Source: Flavobacterium rivuli WB 3.3-2 = DSM 21788 (GTDB taxonomy: Bacteria; Bacteroidota; Bacteroidia; Flavobacteriales; Flavobacteriaceae). From it: 64,000 nt of DNA. The first letter of the stretch is position 1. Each line of letters opens with the position of its first letter. The stretch is from contig NZ_KB899974.1 of the NCBI RefSeq assembly GCF_000378485.1, forward strand, positions 1 to 64,000. The letters run 5' to 3'. The notes beneath the pieces are model-generated. The model worked only from the letters and a program-made list of their open reading frames with translations, made no database searches and was not told the origin of the DNA. A program made the position numbers and the translations under genes. Shown in pieces: positions 8,528-16,674 of the stretch.

Positions 8528-11500
8528 TTATTGGTGTAATGTGGTTGGTATGTAATGTTTACTCTCTTTATCTTCAGGGTCCAGCGATACCGATTGTGTT
8601 GTGGCTTTGCCCTGTGCCCATGCAAATATAACAGGCAATATAACAAGAACGGCAAAGGTAGAAAATAACAGCCCCCCTATAACTGCCCTTCCCAGTGGCG
8701 ATACCTGCTCGCCGCTTTCGCCGTGGCCTATAGCCATGGGCAACATACCGGCAATCATCGCTACAGAGGTCATTATAATAGGGCGGAGGCGCAGTGATGC
8801 CGCTTCACGTGCCGACTCTAATGCATTGCCATTTACACGCCTTAACTGCTCTGCATTTGTGACGAGCAGTACCGCATTTGCAATAGATACCCCGACGGAC
8901 ATGATTATACCCATATACGACTGAAGGTTAAGTGTAGACCCTGTAATTAACAACATTAACAGGGCACCTAATACCACCGCAGGGACTGTAGTTAAGATAA
9001 CCAGCGACACACGGAACGACTGGAAGTTTGCCGATAGCATTAAAAAAATAACTATTACCGCTACCAGTAAACCTGCCTGAAGGCTGCTCATGGTTTCGCC
9101 CAATACTTTACTAAGGCCTATAGGCTCTACAAACAAACCACGGGGCAACTCACCAAGGGAGGCAATGGCAGCCTGCACTTCATTAGATGCGGTACCAAGA
9201 TCTGTATGGTCTGTATTGGCGGTAACCGATACATAAGGCATAGCGCCCAGGTTATCATTCTCACCATGGGTATAGCCGTGGGTAATAGTAGCCACATCGC
9301 CTAATACAGGGCGTGTAGAATTTCTAAGTAACGGGATGTTTGCAATGTCCTGCTCGGTTTTCATCCTGTCTAAAGGAACCTGAACCTGTACGTTATACGA
9401 CAGCCCGATTTTCTCGTCTATCCAGGTATTTTTATCGGTGTAGCGGGAAGACGATGTTGCAGCAATAAGTGATCTCGAAATATCGTTCATATCTACTCCC
9501 AGTTGTGCGGCCCTTACCCTGTCTATAGTAATATTTAATGAAGGGTATTTTACAGCCTGTGCCAACTGCACATCCCTGAAATAATCTACCTTCTTAAGTT
9601 TTTCAATTATCTTATTGGCATACTGCTCGTTTATTTTCTTGTTCTTTCCTGCAAAACGAATCTCAATAGGCGTAGGCGATCCCTGGCTTAGTACCTTGTC
9701 GGTAAGCTCTATAGGCTCAAACGATAGTTTAACTCCAGGTTCTACCTTAGCAATACGTTTTCTTAGATTATCTTTAAACTCGTCCATATCCATGTGCACT
9801 TCCTTTAAAGATATCTGGAACACGGCTTCCTGTGGCCCTGCCATAAAAAGGTAAATAGGCGATACAGAAAATAACCCCGGGTGGGTACCCACATAAACCG
9901 ATGATATACCTATATGCTCTTTACCCACAAGATTTTCCATTTCTTTAAGAACAGTTAGGGCTTTTAACTCGGTACGTTCAAAACGGGTACCATCGGGCAG
10001 GCGCATACGCAACTGGAACTGGCTTGAATTTATCCTCGGGAAAACATCCTGGCCTATAACATTAATAAGTACGGCAGCAAGGCTTGTAATAACCACTAAG
10101 TACGTAATGGCAATAAATCCGCGTCTTGGCAAGAGCCTGTCTAACAAGCGCATAAATGCCATCCTGAACCTTTCGAATTTACCTATCTTACCATTATTGT
10201 CGTAATCTTCCCTTTCGGCAAATGCCTGTTTAGTAAGTTCTTCATGGCCTTCGGCAACGCTAAACTGGTCTTTGTGGCCGTGCGGGTGGTCTTTCATCAG
10301 CCAGTTGGCCATTACAGGTACAAACGTTTGTGAAAGCAGGAACGAGATGATCATTGAGAAACCAATGGCCAGTGCCAGCGGCAGGAACAATGATCCCGGT
10401 ATACCGCCCATGGTAAATGCAGGTGCAAATACTGCAAGTATACACAGCAGGATAAGCAATTTAGGCAGGGCTATCTCTTTACAGGCATCCCAAATGGCGA
10501 GTGCCTTGGGCTTGCCCATATCTAAATGCTGGTGAATATTTTCTATGGTTACCGTACTTTCATCTACAAGGATACCAATGGCAAGTGCCAGTCCGCTCAG
10601 GGACATAAGGTTGATGGTTTGCCCAAATAATTTCAGGAACAATACTCCCGATATGATCGAAATAGGAATAGTAAGGATAACAATAAGTGCAGCACGCCTG
10701 TCGCCCAAAAAGAGCATTACCATAAGGCCCGTAAGTACCGCACCAATAACACCCTCTGTAATAAGGCTTTTAACCGAGTTGATTACATATATAGATTGGT
10801 CAAATTCATACGATATTTTAACATCTTCAGGTAGTGTGCTTTGTATTTTGGGCAGGTTTTCCTTCAGGTTTTTTACAACATCCCAGGTAGAGGCATCGCC
10901 GGCTTTGGCAATACTTACATATACAGATCGTTTACCGTTTACTAAGGCATAGCCGGTACTAATATCTGCACCATCTTTTACGGTGGCAACATCGCCCAGG
11001 TAAAGGTTTTGTACACCACCTTTAAATAGCGGAATATCTTTAAAATCTTTAACTTCCTTAATGGTATTGTTAGTAGGGGTAATATAACTTTTGTCGCCCA
11101 CACGCACGTTACCCGACGGTGCCGTTTGGTTATTAACCCTTATGGCTTCCACGATCTGGTCTGGCGTAAGGTTATTAGCGGCAAGCTGTGCAGGGTCTAC
11201 GTTAACCTCTATAGTTCTTGGGCTACCACCAAAAGGTGGCGGCGAAAGTAGTCCCGGAATGGATGTAAAGGAGGCACGTACATAAACGTTAGCCAAATCC
11301 TGCAGCTCATTATTACTACGGGTCTTACTGCTTAGTACCAACTGGCCTACGGGCAGGGAAGAGGCATCAAAACGAATGATGAACGGCGGTTGCGACCCCG
11401 GCGGGAAGGCAGCCTGTATCCTGTTAGACAGCGCACTTAATTCTGCAGCGGCCTGTGCCATGTTAGTACCTTCGTAGTAGCTAACCTTCATTAGGGTAAG

Positions 11501-11761
11501 GCCCTGTATGTTTTTAGTCTCAATAGATTTTACGCCATTGGCAAATAACATTATATTAATGTAGTTTTTTGCAAAGTACGATTCCATCTGGTCCGGAGTA
11601 TATCCGCCAAAGGGGTGTGCCAGGTAAATAACCGGCAGGTTCATTTGCGGCAATATGTCTACCTTAATAGTTCTAACGGCACTGATACCGAAAAAGAAAA
11701 GCCCGGCGACCAGTACCAATATAGAAATAGGCTTGCGGAGTGCAAAACGTATTAAATTCAT
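8528..11761 (-). CDS. RND family efflux transporter permease subunit
   Basis: At 1077 residues this is a full-length resistance-nodulation-division pump. The N-terminal helix is followed by the first porter loop (residues about 35-340), a block of six helices with GLALAIGILVDESTVTIENI containing the TM4 acidic residues of the proton relay, a cytoplasmic linker near 490-540, the second porter loop, and a second helix block (SYMGIIMSVGVSIANAVLLV). RND pumps use the proton gradient to expel drugs, bile-like amphiphiles or metals. Sequence does not show the metal-specific CusA pattern, so the HAE1-like drug/solvent class is more likely. It is cotranscribed with the TolC-like (13-base gap) and MFP genes. 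Confidence 0.93.
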   Translation of the reverse strand: MNLIRFALRKPISILVLVAGLFFFGISAVRTIKVDILPQMNLPVIYLAHPFGGYTPDQMESYFAKNYINIMLFANGVKSIETKNIQGLTLMKVSYYEGTNMAQAAAELSALSNRIQAAFPPGSQPPFIIRFDASSLPVGQLVLSSKTRSNNELQDLANVYVRASFTSIPGLLSPPPFGGSPRTIEVNVDPAQLAANNLTPDQIVEAIRVNNQTAPSGNVRVGDKSYITPTNNTIKEVKDFKDIPLFKGGVQNLYLGDVATVKDGADISTGYALVNGKRSVYVSIAKAGDASTWDVVKNLKENLPKIQSTLPEDVKISYEFDQSIYVINSVKSLITEGVIGAVLTGLMVMLFLGDRRAALIVILTIPISIISGVLFLKLFGQTINLMSLSGLALAIGILVDESTVTIENIHQHLDMGKPKALAIWDACKEIALPKLLILLCILAVFAPAFTMGGIPGSLFLPLALAIGFSMIISFLLSQTFVPVMANWLMKDHPHGHKDQFSVAEGHEELTKQAFAEREDYDNNGKIGKFERFRMAFMRLLDRLLPRRGFIAITYLVVITSLAAVLINVIGQDVFPRINSSQFQLRMRLPDGTRFERTELKALTVLKEMENLVGKEHIGISSVYVGTHPGLFSVSPIYLFMAGPQEAVFQISLKEVHMDMDEFKDNLRKRIAKVEPGVKLSFEPIELTDKVLSQGSPTPIEIRFAGKNKKINEQYANKIIEKLKKVDYFRDVQLAQAVKYPSLNITIDRVRAAQLGVDMNDISRSLIAATSSSRYTDKNTWIDEKIGLSYNVQVQVPLDRMKTEQDIANIPLLRNSTRPVLGDVATITHGYTHGENDNLGAMPYVSVTANTDHTDLGTASNEVQAAIASLGELPRGLFVEPIGLSKVLGETMSSLQAGLLVAVIVIFLMLSANFQSFRVSLVILTTVPAVVLGALLMLLITGSTLNLQSYMGIIMSVGVSIANAVLLVTNAEQLRRVNGNALESAREAASLRLRPIIMTSVAMIAGMLPMAIGHGESGEQVSPLGRAVIGGLLFSTFAVLVILPVIFAWAQGKATTQSVSLDPEDKESKHYIPTTLHQ

Positions 11762-11774
11762 TATTTAATGATAA

Positions 11775-13157
11775 TTAAAATTCGTTGATAAAAAGGTTAA
11801 AGTCGCCCACGGCTGCTGCCTTCATAAGCAAAGACTGCCATACGTTAGTATAAATAACATCACGGTCGGTCTCGGCACGGTTAAGGGTATACAGTGCCTG
11901 TGTAACGTCTACTAGGTTGGTAAGCCCGTTATTGTAAAGCGTGGTTCGCTGCAGGTAAGCCTGTTGTGCGGCACGTACCTGGCGGGGTGCCTCTTTATAA
12001 TTTTGCAATGCAAAACCCATACGGGCATTGGCAGCATCGTCATTAGCCTTTAGCTGCTGGTCTACTGCTTTGTATTCCTGCTCTAAACCTTCGGTAATTA
12101 ATTTTTGGGCGCTAACCTTTTTACTCGACCGCGCTATGGTGGTTAAGTTCCATATCATACCCACACCCATAAGGTAGTTTTGGCGCACGGGGTCGATACC
12201 GTCAAAATAGTTTTTGGTATACGAGTTTTGGTTGGATGCATAGTCTGCATTAAAGCCCGACCCCCTGGTTTGAAATACTCCAAAGAGGTTAAATGTAGGC
12301 CAGTACTCACGACGGAACAGTTTTTCCTGCTCGTTGCTGTACTGTATACGGCTCTGATAAAATTGCCTTATAGGGTTTAAAGAGTCATTCTTTATATCGG
12401 CAGTTATCATGGCTTTAGGTATGCGTGCCACGAGGGTAGTGTCGGCTGTAAAATCTTTAGGTTCTACACCCATAAGGCGCACAAGCTCATTATTTTGCAG
12501 TTTTACCTGTTCCTTTAACTGGTTAAGTGAAATCTTAGCCCTCGATACTTCGGCAGATGCCAGTGTACTATCCACACCCGGCAACAAACCGGTTGCAACA
12601 CGGGTTGCGGCATTTTTAAGCACCACCTCTGTACGGTCGAGGTTTTTTTGCTGGGAGCGCAATAATCGCTGGCTTGCAAGCAGGTTAAGATAAGCCCCTG
12701 CAATGCGCACTTTTTGCTGAAATTGCTCCTGCTCATAATCTTTTTGCTGACGGTTTGCATCGGCTTTAGCCAGAGTTATGCGCTGCTTCATACGTCCGAA
12801 GGTAAAAAAGTCCCAGTTAAAGTTAACCAGATACAGTGCGCCAAAAGCGGCATTCCAGTTTTGGCTTGGCAATGGTAAGCCCGATGATGCAACACCCAGT
12901 CCGCCAAGTCCATAAAGTGGGCCGTTTTGTCCGTTAACGGTTCCGTAGTCCTGTTGTGCAGATAGGTTAAGGTTAGGCAGGTAATCGCGCCTTGTTTGTT
13001 TTACGGTCTCGTTTGCAGCCTGGGCATATTTGCCTTTAGCCAGTACAAGCCCATAATTTGCTGTGCCGGTGTCTACTGCCTCTTTTAGTGTGAGGTTTTG
13101 GCCTTTGCCATGCAGTGAGTACAGCAATAACAGCAGCAGTAATTTTTTAAAGTGCAT
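11775..13157 (-). CDS. TolC-family outer membrane efflux channel
   Basis: I choose the ATG at 13155-13157 (460 aa), which gives the signal MHFKKLLLLLLLYSLHGKGQ; the longer frame adds 11 non-signal residues. The protein shows the repeated alpha-helical/beta pattern of outer membrane factors: NLTLKEAVDTGTANYGLVLA at the start, LLASQRLLRSQQKNLDRTEV in the first helical hairpin and NYKEAPRQVRAAQQAYLQRT in the second. It would form the trimeric outer-membrane duct of the tripartite pump. It is the first gene of the efflux operon, with a TAAATTTG -7 element at 13192-13199 on the minus strand. Confidence 0.92.
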   Translation of the reverse strand: MHFKKLLLLLLLYSLHGKGQNLTLKEAVDTGTANYGLVLAKGKYAQAANETVKQTRRDYLPNLNLSAQQDYGTVNGQNGPLYGLGGLGVASSGLPLPSQNWNAAFGALYLVNFNWDFFTFGRMKQRITLAKADANRQQKDYEQEQFQQKVRIAGAYLNLLASQRLLRSQQKNLDRTEVVLKNAATRVATGLLPGVDSTLASAEVSRAKISLNQLKEQVKLQNNELVRLMGVEPKDFTADTTLVARIPKAMITADIKNDSLNPIRQFYQSRIQYSNEQEKLFRREYWPTFNLFGVFQTRGSGFNADYASNQNSYTKNYFDGIDPVRQNYLMGVGMIWNLTTIARSSKKVSAQKLITEGLEQEYKAVDQQLKANDDAANARMGFALQNYKEAPRQVRAAQQAYLQRTTLYNNGLTNLVDVTQALYTLNRAETDRDVIYTNVWQSLLMKAAAVGDFNLFINEF

Positions 13158-13185
13158 GTAATTAAGTATTTTTAAGTAGTAAAGT

Positions 13186-13254
13186 GTCATGCAAATTTAC
13201 GAACGTTATAATATTAAACACCTGTTTAAAATGACGAATTAAATTGGTCATGCA
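13186..13254. promoter_or_regulatory. divergent control region between efflux operon and LytS/LytTR pair
   Basis: A minus-strand -7 element TAAATTTG (13192-13199) serves the efflux operon. GTCATGCA occurs twice, at 13186-13193 and 13247-13254, and ATGAC (13231-13235) faces GTCAT (13247-13251). These could be sites for the adjacent LytTR regulator, whose family usually binds spaced direct repeats. This is inference from position and repetition. Confidence 0.45.
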
Positions 13255-13306
13255 TTTCTGTCAAATTTGCGTTATATACCTTTACTTTGTAATGAATAGT
13301 GATTTT

Positions 13307-14335
13307 ATGAGCAGGAAATTTAAATATCTTATTGAAAATAAATGGTGGCAGGAACTCTTTATCCTTGCCTTTTCATTTATATTGTTTACCCTTAACGACT
13401 GGATACTTATTAAGTCGTGGAAAGGGATATGGTCTGGCTGTGCTTACTTTTTATTACTTTACGGCCATGCCCAGCTTAACCGTTTTTTTATTTTACCCAT
13501 ACTTTTAAAAAAGCATAAGCCATTTTTGTATGCGTTGGCAAGCGCAGGTTTTGTAGCCATTTATTCGGTTATTATGTACCAAATTGCCAATTTATGGATC
13601 TATAAAAACTGTTTTCTCTACAAATCGTCAGAGCAGCAAAGTTACGTTTTTCAGGCGGCTACATTAGTGGCAACACTTATATGCATACTATCGGTAATAT
13701 TGATATTAAAATTTTACCGTGACCGTAAAAATCTCGACAGCGAGAAAATACTGTACAACCAGGCACAAATAAATTCGCTTAAAGAGCAGCTTAACCCGCA
13801 CTTTTTATTCAATACCTTTAATACATTGTATGGCATCAGTCTGCAATTTCCTGAGCGTACGCCGGAGCTTATAATGCATGTATCGCAGCTTATGCGCTAC
13901 CAGCTTGAAAGTAACGAGCATAAATGTGTGCCGCTGGAAGACGAAATAAACTTTATAAGCAGCTACATTCAGCTCGAAAAAGAGCGCGTAGGCTACCGTT
14001 GCGACATTAGCCTGAATATTGATGTGGATGATGAGAGGGCATATAAAATTCCGCCCATGCTATTGATAAGCTTTATCGAGAACGCCTTTAAGCATGGCAC
14101 GTGTTCTATAGAGAAATGTTTTGTAGAGGTTAATGTTACGGTAAGGGAGGGTAAACTTGATATGGTTGTGAGAAATTCAATTCCCGAAAAGAAAAATGAG
14201 GTTGTTTCTACCAAAATTGGGATTAAAAATACCACCGACAGGCTTAACCTGCAATACGGCAGTAACTATACACTTGATATTAAAGAAGATCGTATATTTA
14301 CTGTAAACCTTAAACTTCAGCTTAAGACAAAATGA
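13307..14335 (+). CDS. LytS-type sensor histidine kinase (His_kinase family)
   Basis: The kinase has four predicted membrane helices in the first 150 residues, then a short coiled coil and the His_kinase motif EQLNPHFLFNTFNTLYG with the phospho-accepting His, followed by an HATPase_c region (PPMLLISFIENAFKHG, SKIGIKNTTDRLNLQYG-like glycine motif). Possible starts are ATGs at 13307, 13292 and 13244; I favour 13307 because a TTACTTTG -7-like element ends at 13289. It overlaps the LytTR gene by four bases (ATGA), so the pair is cotranslated. Its divergence from the RND operon suggests it senses envelope stress or an efflux substrate and controls the pump, which is inference. Confidence 0.88.
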   Translation: MSRKFKYLIENKWWQELFILAFSFILFTLNDWILIKSWKGIWSGCAYFLLLYGHAQLNRFFILPILLKKHKPFLYALASAGFVAIYSVIMYQIANLWIYKNCFLYKSSEQQSYVFQAATLVATLICILSVILILKFYRDRKNLDSEKILYNQAQINSLKEQLNPHFLFNTFNTLYGISLQFPERTPELIMHVSQLMRYQLESNEHKCVPLEDEINFISSYIQLEKERVGYRCDISLNIDVDDERAYKIPPMLLISFIENAFKHGTCSIEKCFVEVNVTVREGKLDMVVRNSIPEKKNEVVSTKIGIKNTTDRLNLQYGSNYTLDIKEDRIFTVNLKLQLKTK

Positions 14336-15033
14336 CACAGGCAATTACAAAAAAATGCATCATTATAGATGATGAGCCTGCTGCCCATTATGTGCTTGCT
14401 AATTATATAAAGCAGGACCCACGGCTGGAAATTGTTTTTGAAGGGTATAACGGGGTAGAGGCTATGGCATATCTGCAAAAAAATACAGTAGACCTTATGT
14501 TCCTGGATATTGATATGCCCGAGATTACCGGTATAGAAATGCTAAAGAAACTGGACAATCCGCCGCGTACCATCCTGACTACTGCCTATAGTGAGTATGC
14601 GCTTGAAAGTTATGATTATGGCGTGCTTGATTACCTGCTTAAGCCCATTTTTTACCCCCGTTTTGTAAAGGCTATTAACCGCTTTTTCGAACTTGTTGAG
14701 CCATTGGCAATTGCCGAAGAGGTTAAAGATACCATAAATGTAAAGGTGGATAGCGACACTATACCAATAGAAGTAAGCAGCATACTGTATGCCCAGAGCT
14801 ATGGCAATTATGTAAAGATATTTACCACTAAACGCAATTACCTGGCAACGATTACTACCAACGACCTTGAAAAATGCCTGCCGCCATCGCTGTTCATGCG
14901 GGCACACAAATCGTACATTATTGCGGTAAATAAGGTAGACGAAATTAATAAAGACCATGTGGTTATAAAGCGTAACCTGATACCTATAGGGATAACCTAC
15001 AGGCGGGAACTGGCTGATAAACTTAAAAAGTAG
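14332..15033 (+). CDS. LytTR family response regulator
   Basis: The 233-residue protein has an N-terminal receiver domain (acid pair IIDDEP, phospho-acceptor Asp59 in FLDIDMPEITG, TTAYSEYALESYDYG with the conserved Thr, and Lys in YLLKPI) and a C-terminal LytTR DNA-binding domain (VSSILYAQSYGNYVKIFT, FMRAHKSYIIAVNKVDEI, IPIGITYRREL). It is activated by the upstream kinase, with which it overlaps by four bases. Target genes probably include the divergent efflux operon. Confidence 0.92.
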   Translation: MTQAITKKCIIIDDEPAAHYVLANYIKQDPRLEIVFEGYNGVEAMAYLQKNTVDLMFLDIDMPEITGIEMLKKLDNPPRTILTTAYSEYALESYDYGVLDYLLKPIFYPRFVKAINRFFELVEPLAIAEEVKDTINVKVDSDTIPIEVSSILYAQSYGNYVKIFTTKRNYLATITTNDLEKCLPPSLFMRAHKSYIIAVNKVDEINKDHVVIKRNLIPIGITYRRELADKLKK

Positions 15034-15092
15034 ATTCTTAGACATGAGATATTAGATAATAGAAAACGAACAAAAACAAAAACACAAATAGT

Positions 15093-16142
15093 ATGATTGA
15101 AGTTAAAGCGTTTGCGGCTTATGATGCGGAAACACCCTTAAGGCCTTTTGAATTTGAGCGTAAAGATCTTGCACCCCACCAGATACAAATAGAAATTTTA
15201 TTTAGTGGTGTGTGCCATAGCGATATTCACACAGCACGCAGTGAGTGGGGCGGGGCAAATTACCCGGTTGTACCGGGGCATGAAATTGTGGGAAGGATAG
15301 TTAACGTAGGTAGTGAGGTTACAGCCTTTAAAGTGGGTGAACTTGCCGGGGTAGGTTGCTTTGTAGATTCCTGCCGCCATTGTGCGAGCTGTAAAGAAGG
15401 CGAAGAGCAATATTGCGAAGAAGGTATGACAGGTACGTATAACAGCTTTGAGCGTGGTACAGATATACCTACTTATGGCGGATATTCTACGAGCATTAGT
15501 GTAGACGAGAAATATGCACTGCACATTTCTGATAATTTAGACCTTGCCGGTGTTGCGCCGTTATTATGTGCAGGTATTACTACTTATTCGCCACTACGCC
15601 ACCTTAATGTGGGTAAAGGCCATAAAGTTGCCGTATTAGGCCTTGGTGGTTTAGGCCATATGGCGGTAAAATTTGCAGCTTCTTTTGGTGCAGAGGTTAC
15701 CATGCTCAGCACATCGCCAAGTAAAGAAGCCGATGCTAAAAAACTGGGTGCACACAACTTTGCACTAACTACAGATCCTGAAGTTATGGCGTCGCTTGCC
15801 AATAGTTTCGACTTTATTGTAAATACTATTTCGGCTAAGCATGAGTATGATACCTACCTTAACCTGCTTAACAAAAACGGAACAATGATTGTGCTTGGTG
15901 TACCAGAAATCCCTTCGGTTGCGCCTGCAATGAGCCTTATCTGGAAACGCCGCAGCATTATGGGAAGCCTTATTGGCGGTATTAAAGAAACACAGGAAAT
16001 GCTTGATTACTGTGCTGAACACAATATAACATCTGACGTAGAGGTTATTAATATGCAGTATATTAACGAGGCTTACGACCGTATGGAAAAAAGCGACGTT
16101 AAATACCGTTTTGTTATTGATATGGCTTCAATGAAAAATTAA
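15093..16142 (+). CDS. zinc-dependent NAD(P) alcohol dehydrogenase (YahK/cinnamyl-alcohol type)
   Basis: Medium-chain dehydrogenase of 349 residues. Catalytic zinc ligands are Cys41 (GVCHSDIH) and the His63-Glu64 pair in PGHEIVG, with a further Cys in PLLCAGITTYSPL. Structural zinc Cys94, Cys97, Cys100 and Cys108 are all present (CRHCASCKEGEEQYC). The nucleotide fold shows VAVLGLGGLGHMAVKFA. These enzymes reduce aldehydes to alcohols with broad specificity, most similar to the YahK/AdhC group. It follows the response regulator by 59 bases, so it could be read through from it, but it has a separate terminator and no functional link is clear. Confidence 0.92.
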   Translation: MIEVKAFAAYDAETPLRPFEFERKDLAPHQIQIEILFSGVCHSDIHTARSEWGGANYPVVPGHEIVGRIVNVGSEVTAFKVGELAGVGCFVDSCRHCASCKEGEEQYCEEGMTGTYNSFERGTDIPTYGGYSTSISVDEKYALHISDNLDLAGVAPLLCAGITTYSPLRHLNVGKGHKVAVLGLGGLGHMAVKFAASFGAEVTMLSTSPSKEADAKKLGAHNFALTTDPEVMASLANSFDFIVNTISAKHEYDTYLNLLNKNGTMIVLGVPEIPSVAPAMSLIWKRRSIMGSLIGGIKETQEMLDYCAEHNITSDVEVINMQYINEAYDRMEKSDVKYRFVIDMASMKN

Positions 16143-16169
16143 TCAATTGGCAATAAACAATTTGCAATA

Positions 16170-16200
16170 AAGGACAGACCGTAATGGCTGTCCTTTTTTT
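16170..16200 (+). terminator. terminator of the alcohol dehydrogenase gene
   Basis: AAGGACAG (16170-16177) pairs with CTGTCCTT (16188-16195), followed by a T run to 16200. Confidence 0.85.
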
Positions 16201-16260
16201 GTGGAGCGAAATAGAAGAAATATTTATATTTACAAATTATACCAATTATTACTATTAATA

Positions 16261-16322
16261 ACCCGTTGTGCCTTTTGATTAATATAAGTAAAAGTTGTGC
16301 AAATTTAAAATACACAACGGGT
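16261..16322. repeat. 10-bp inverted repeat spanning 62 bases
   Basis: ACCCGTTGTG (16261-16270) and CACAACGGGT (16313-16322) are perfect inverted arms around a 42-base AT-rich spacer that contains an extra GTTGTGC. It lies in the 530-base stretch between the alcohol dehydrogenase and the GH2 gene, otherwise without genes. Role unknown: operator, stem-loop RNA or remnant of an element. Confidence 0.6.
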
Positions 16323-16451
16323 CTCTTTAGTGAAGGCTTATGCAGTTGTGTATCTTATTTCTTATAGTTCAGGGTATATTTTACAAAAATATTTACGCGA
16401 AAAATTATATGATGTAATAATTGTATTTTATACACTTATAATTTAATTGTT

Positions 16452-16459
16452 TATATTTG
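16452..16459 (+). promoter_or_regulatory. candidate -7 promoter element upstream of the GH2 gene
   Basis: TATATTTG matches the Bacteroidota TAnnTTTG element exactly. A small inverted repeat GCTAC/GTAGC follows at 16462-16480. The distance to the GH2 start leaves a leader of about 210 bases. Confidence 0.5.
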
Positions 16460-16674
16460 CTGCTACACCGTTATAGTAGCAATCATTTCTATGAACGCGT
16501 CCTGACTTTTTGATTGAAGCGAAAAATAGAGATTATTGTTTTAAATTTTGGCTTTTTTGCATTTCATAGCAACGCTACGGAATAATGAAAGAGGTGAAAC
16601 ATGAAGCAAAAAGATCATTTTGCAGCCAATTGAAAAAGTCAAATGAGTTCTATTATAAAAACTTTAAAACAAGC

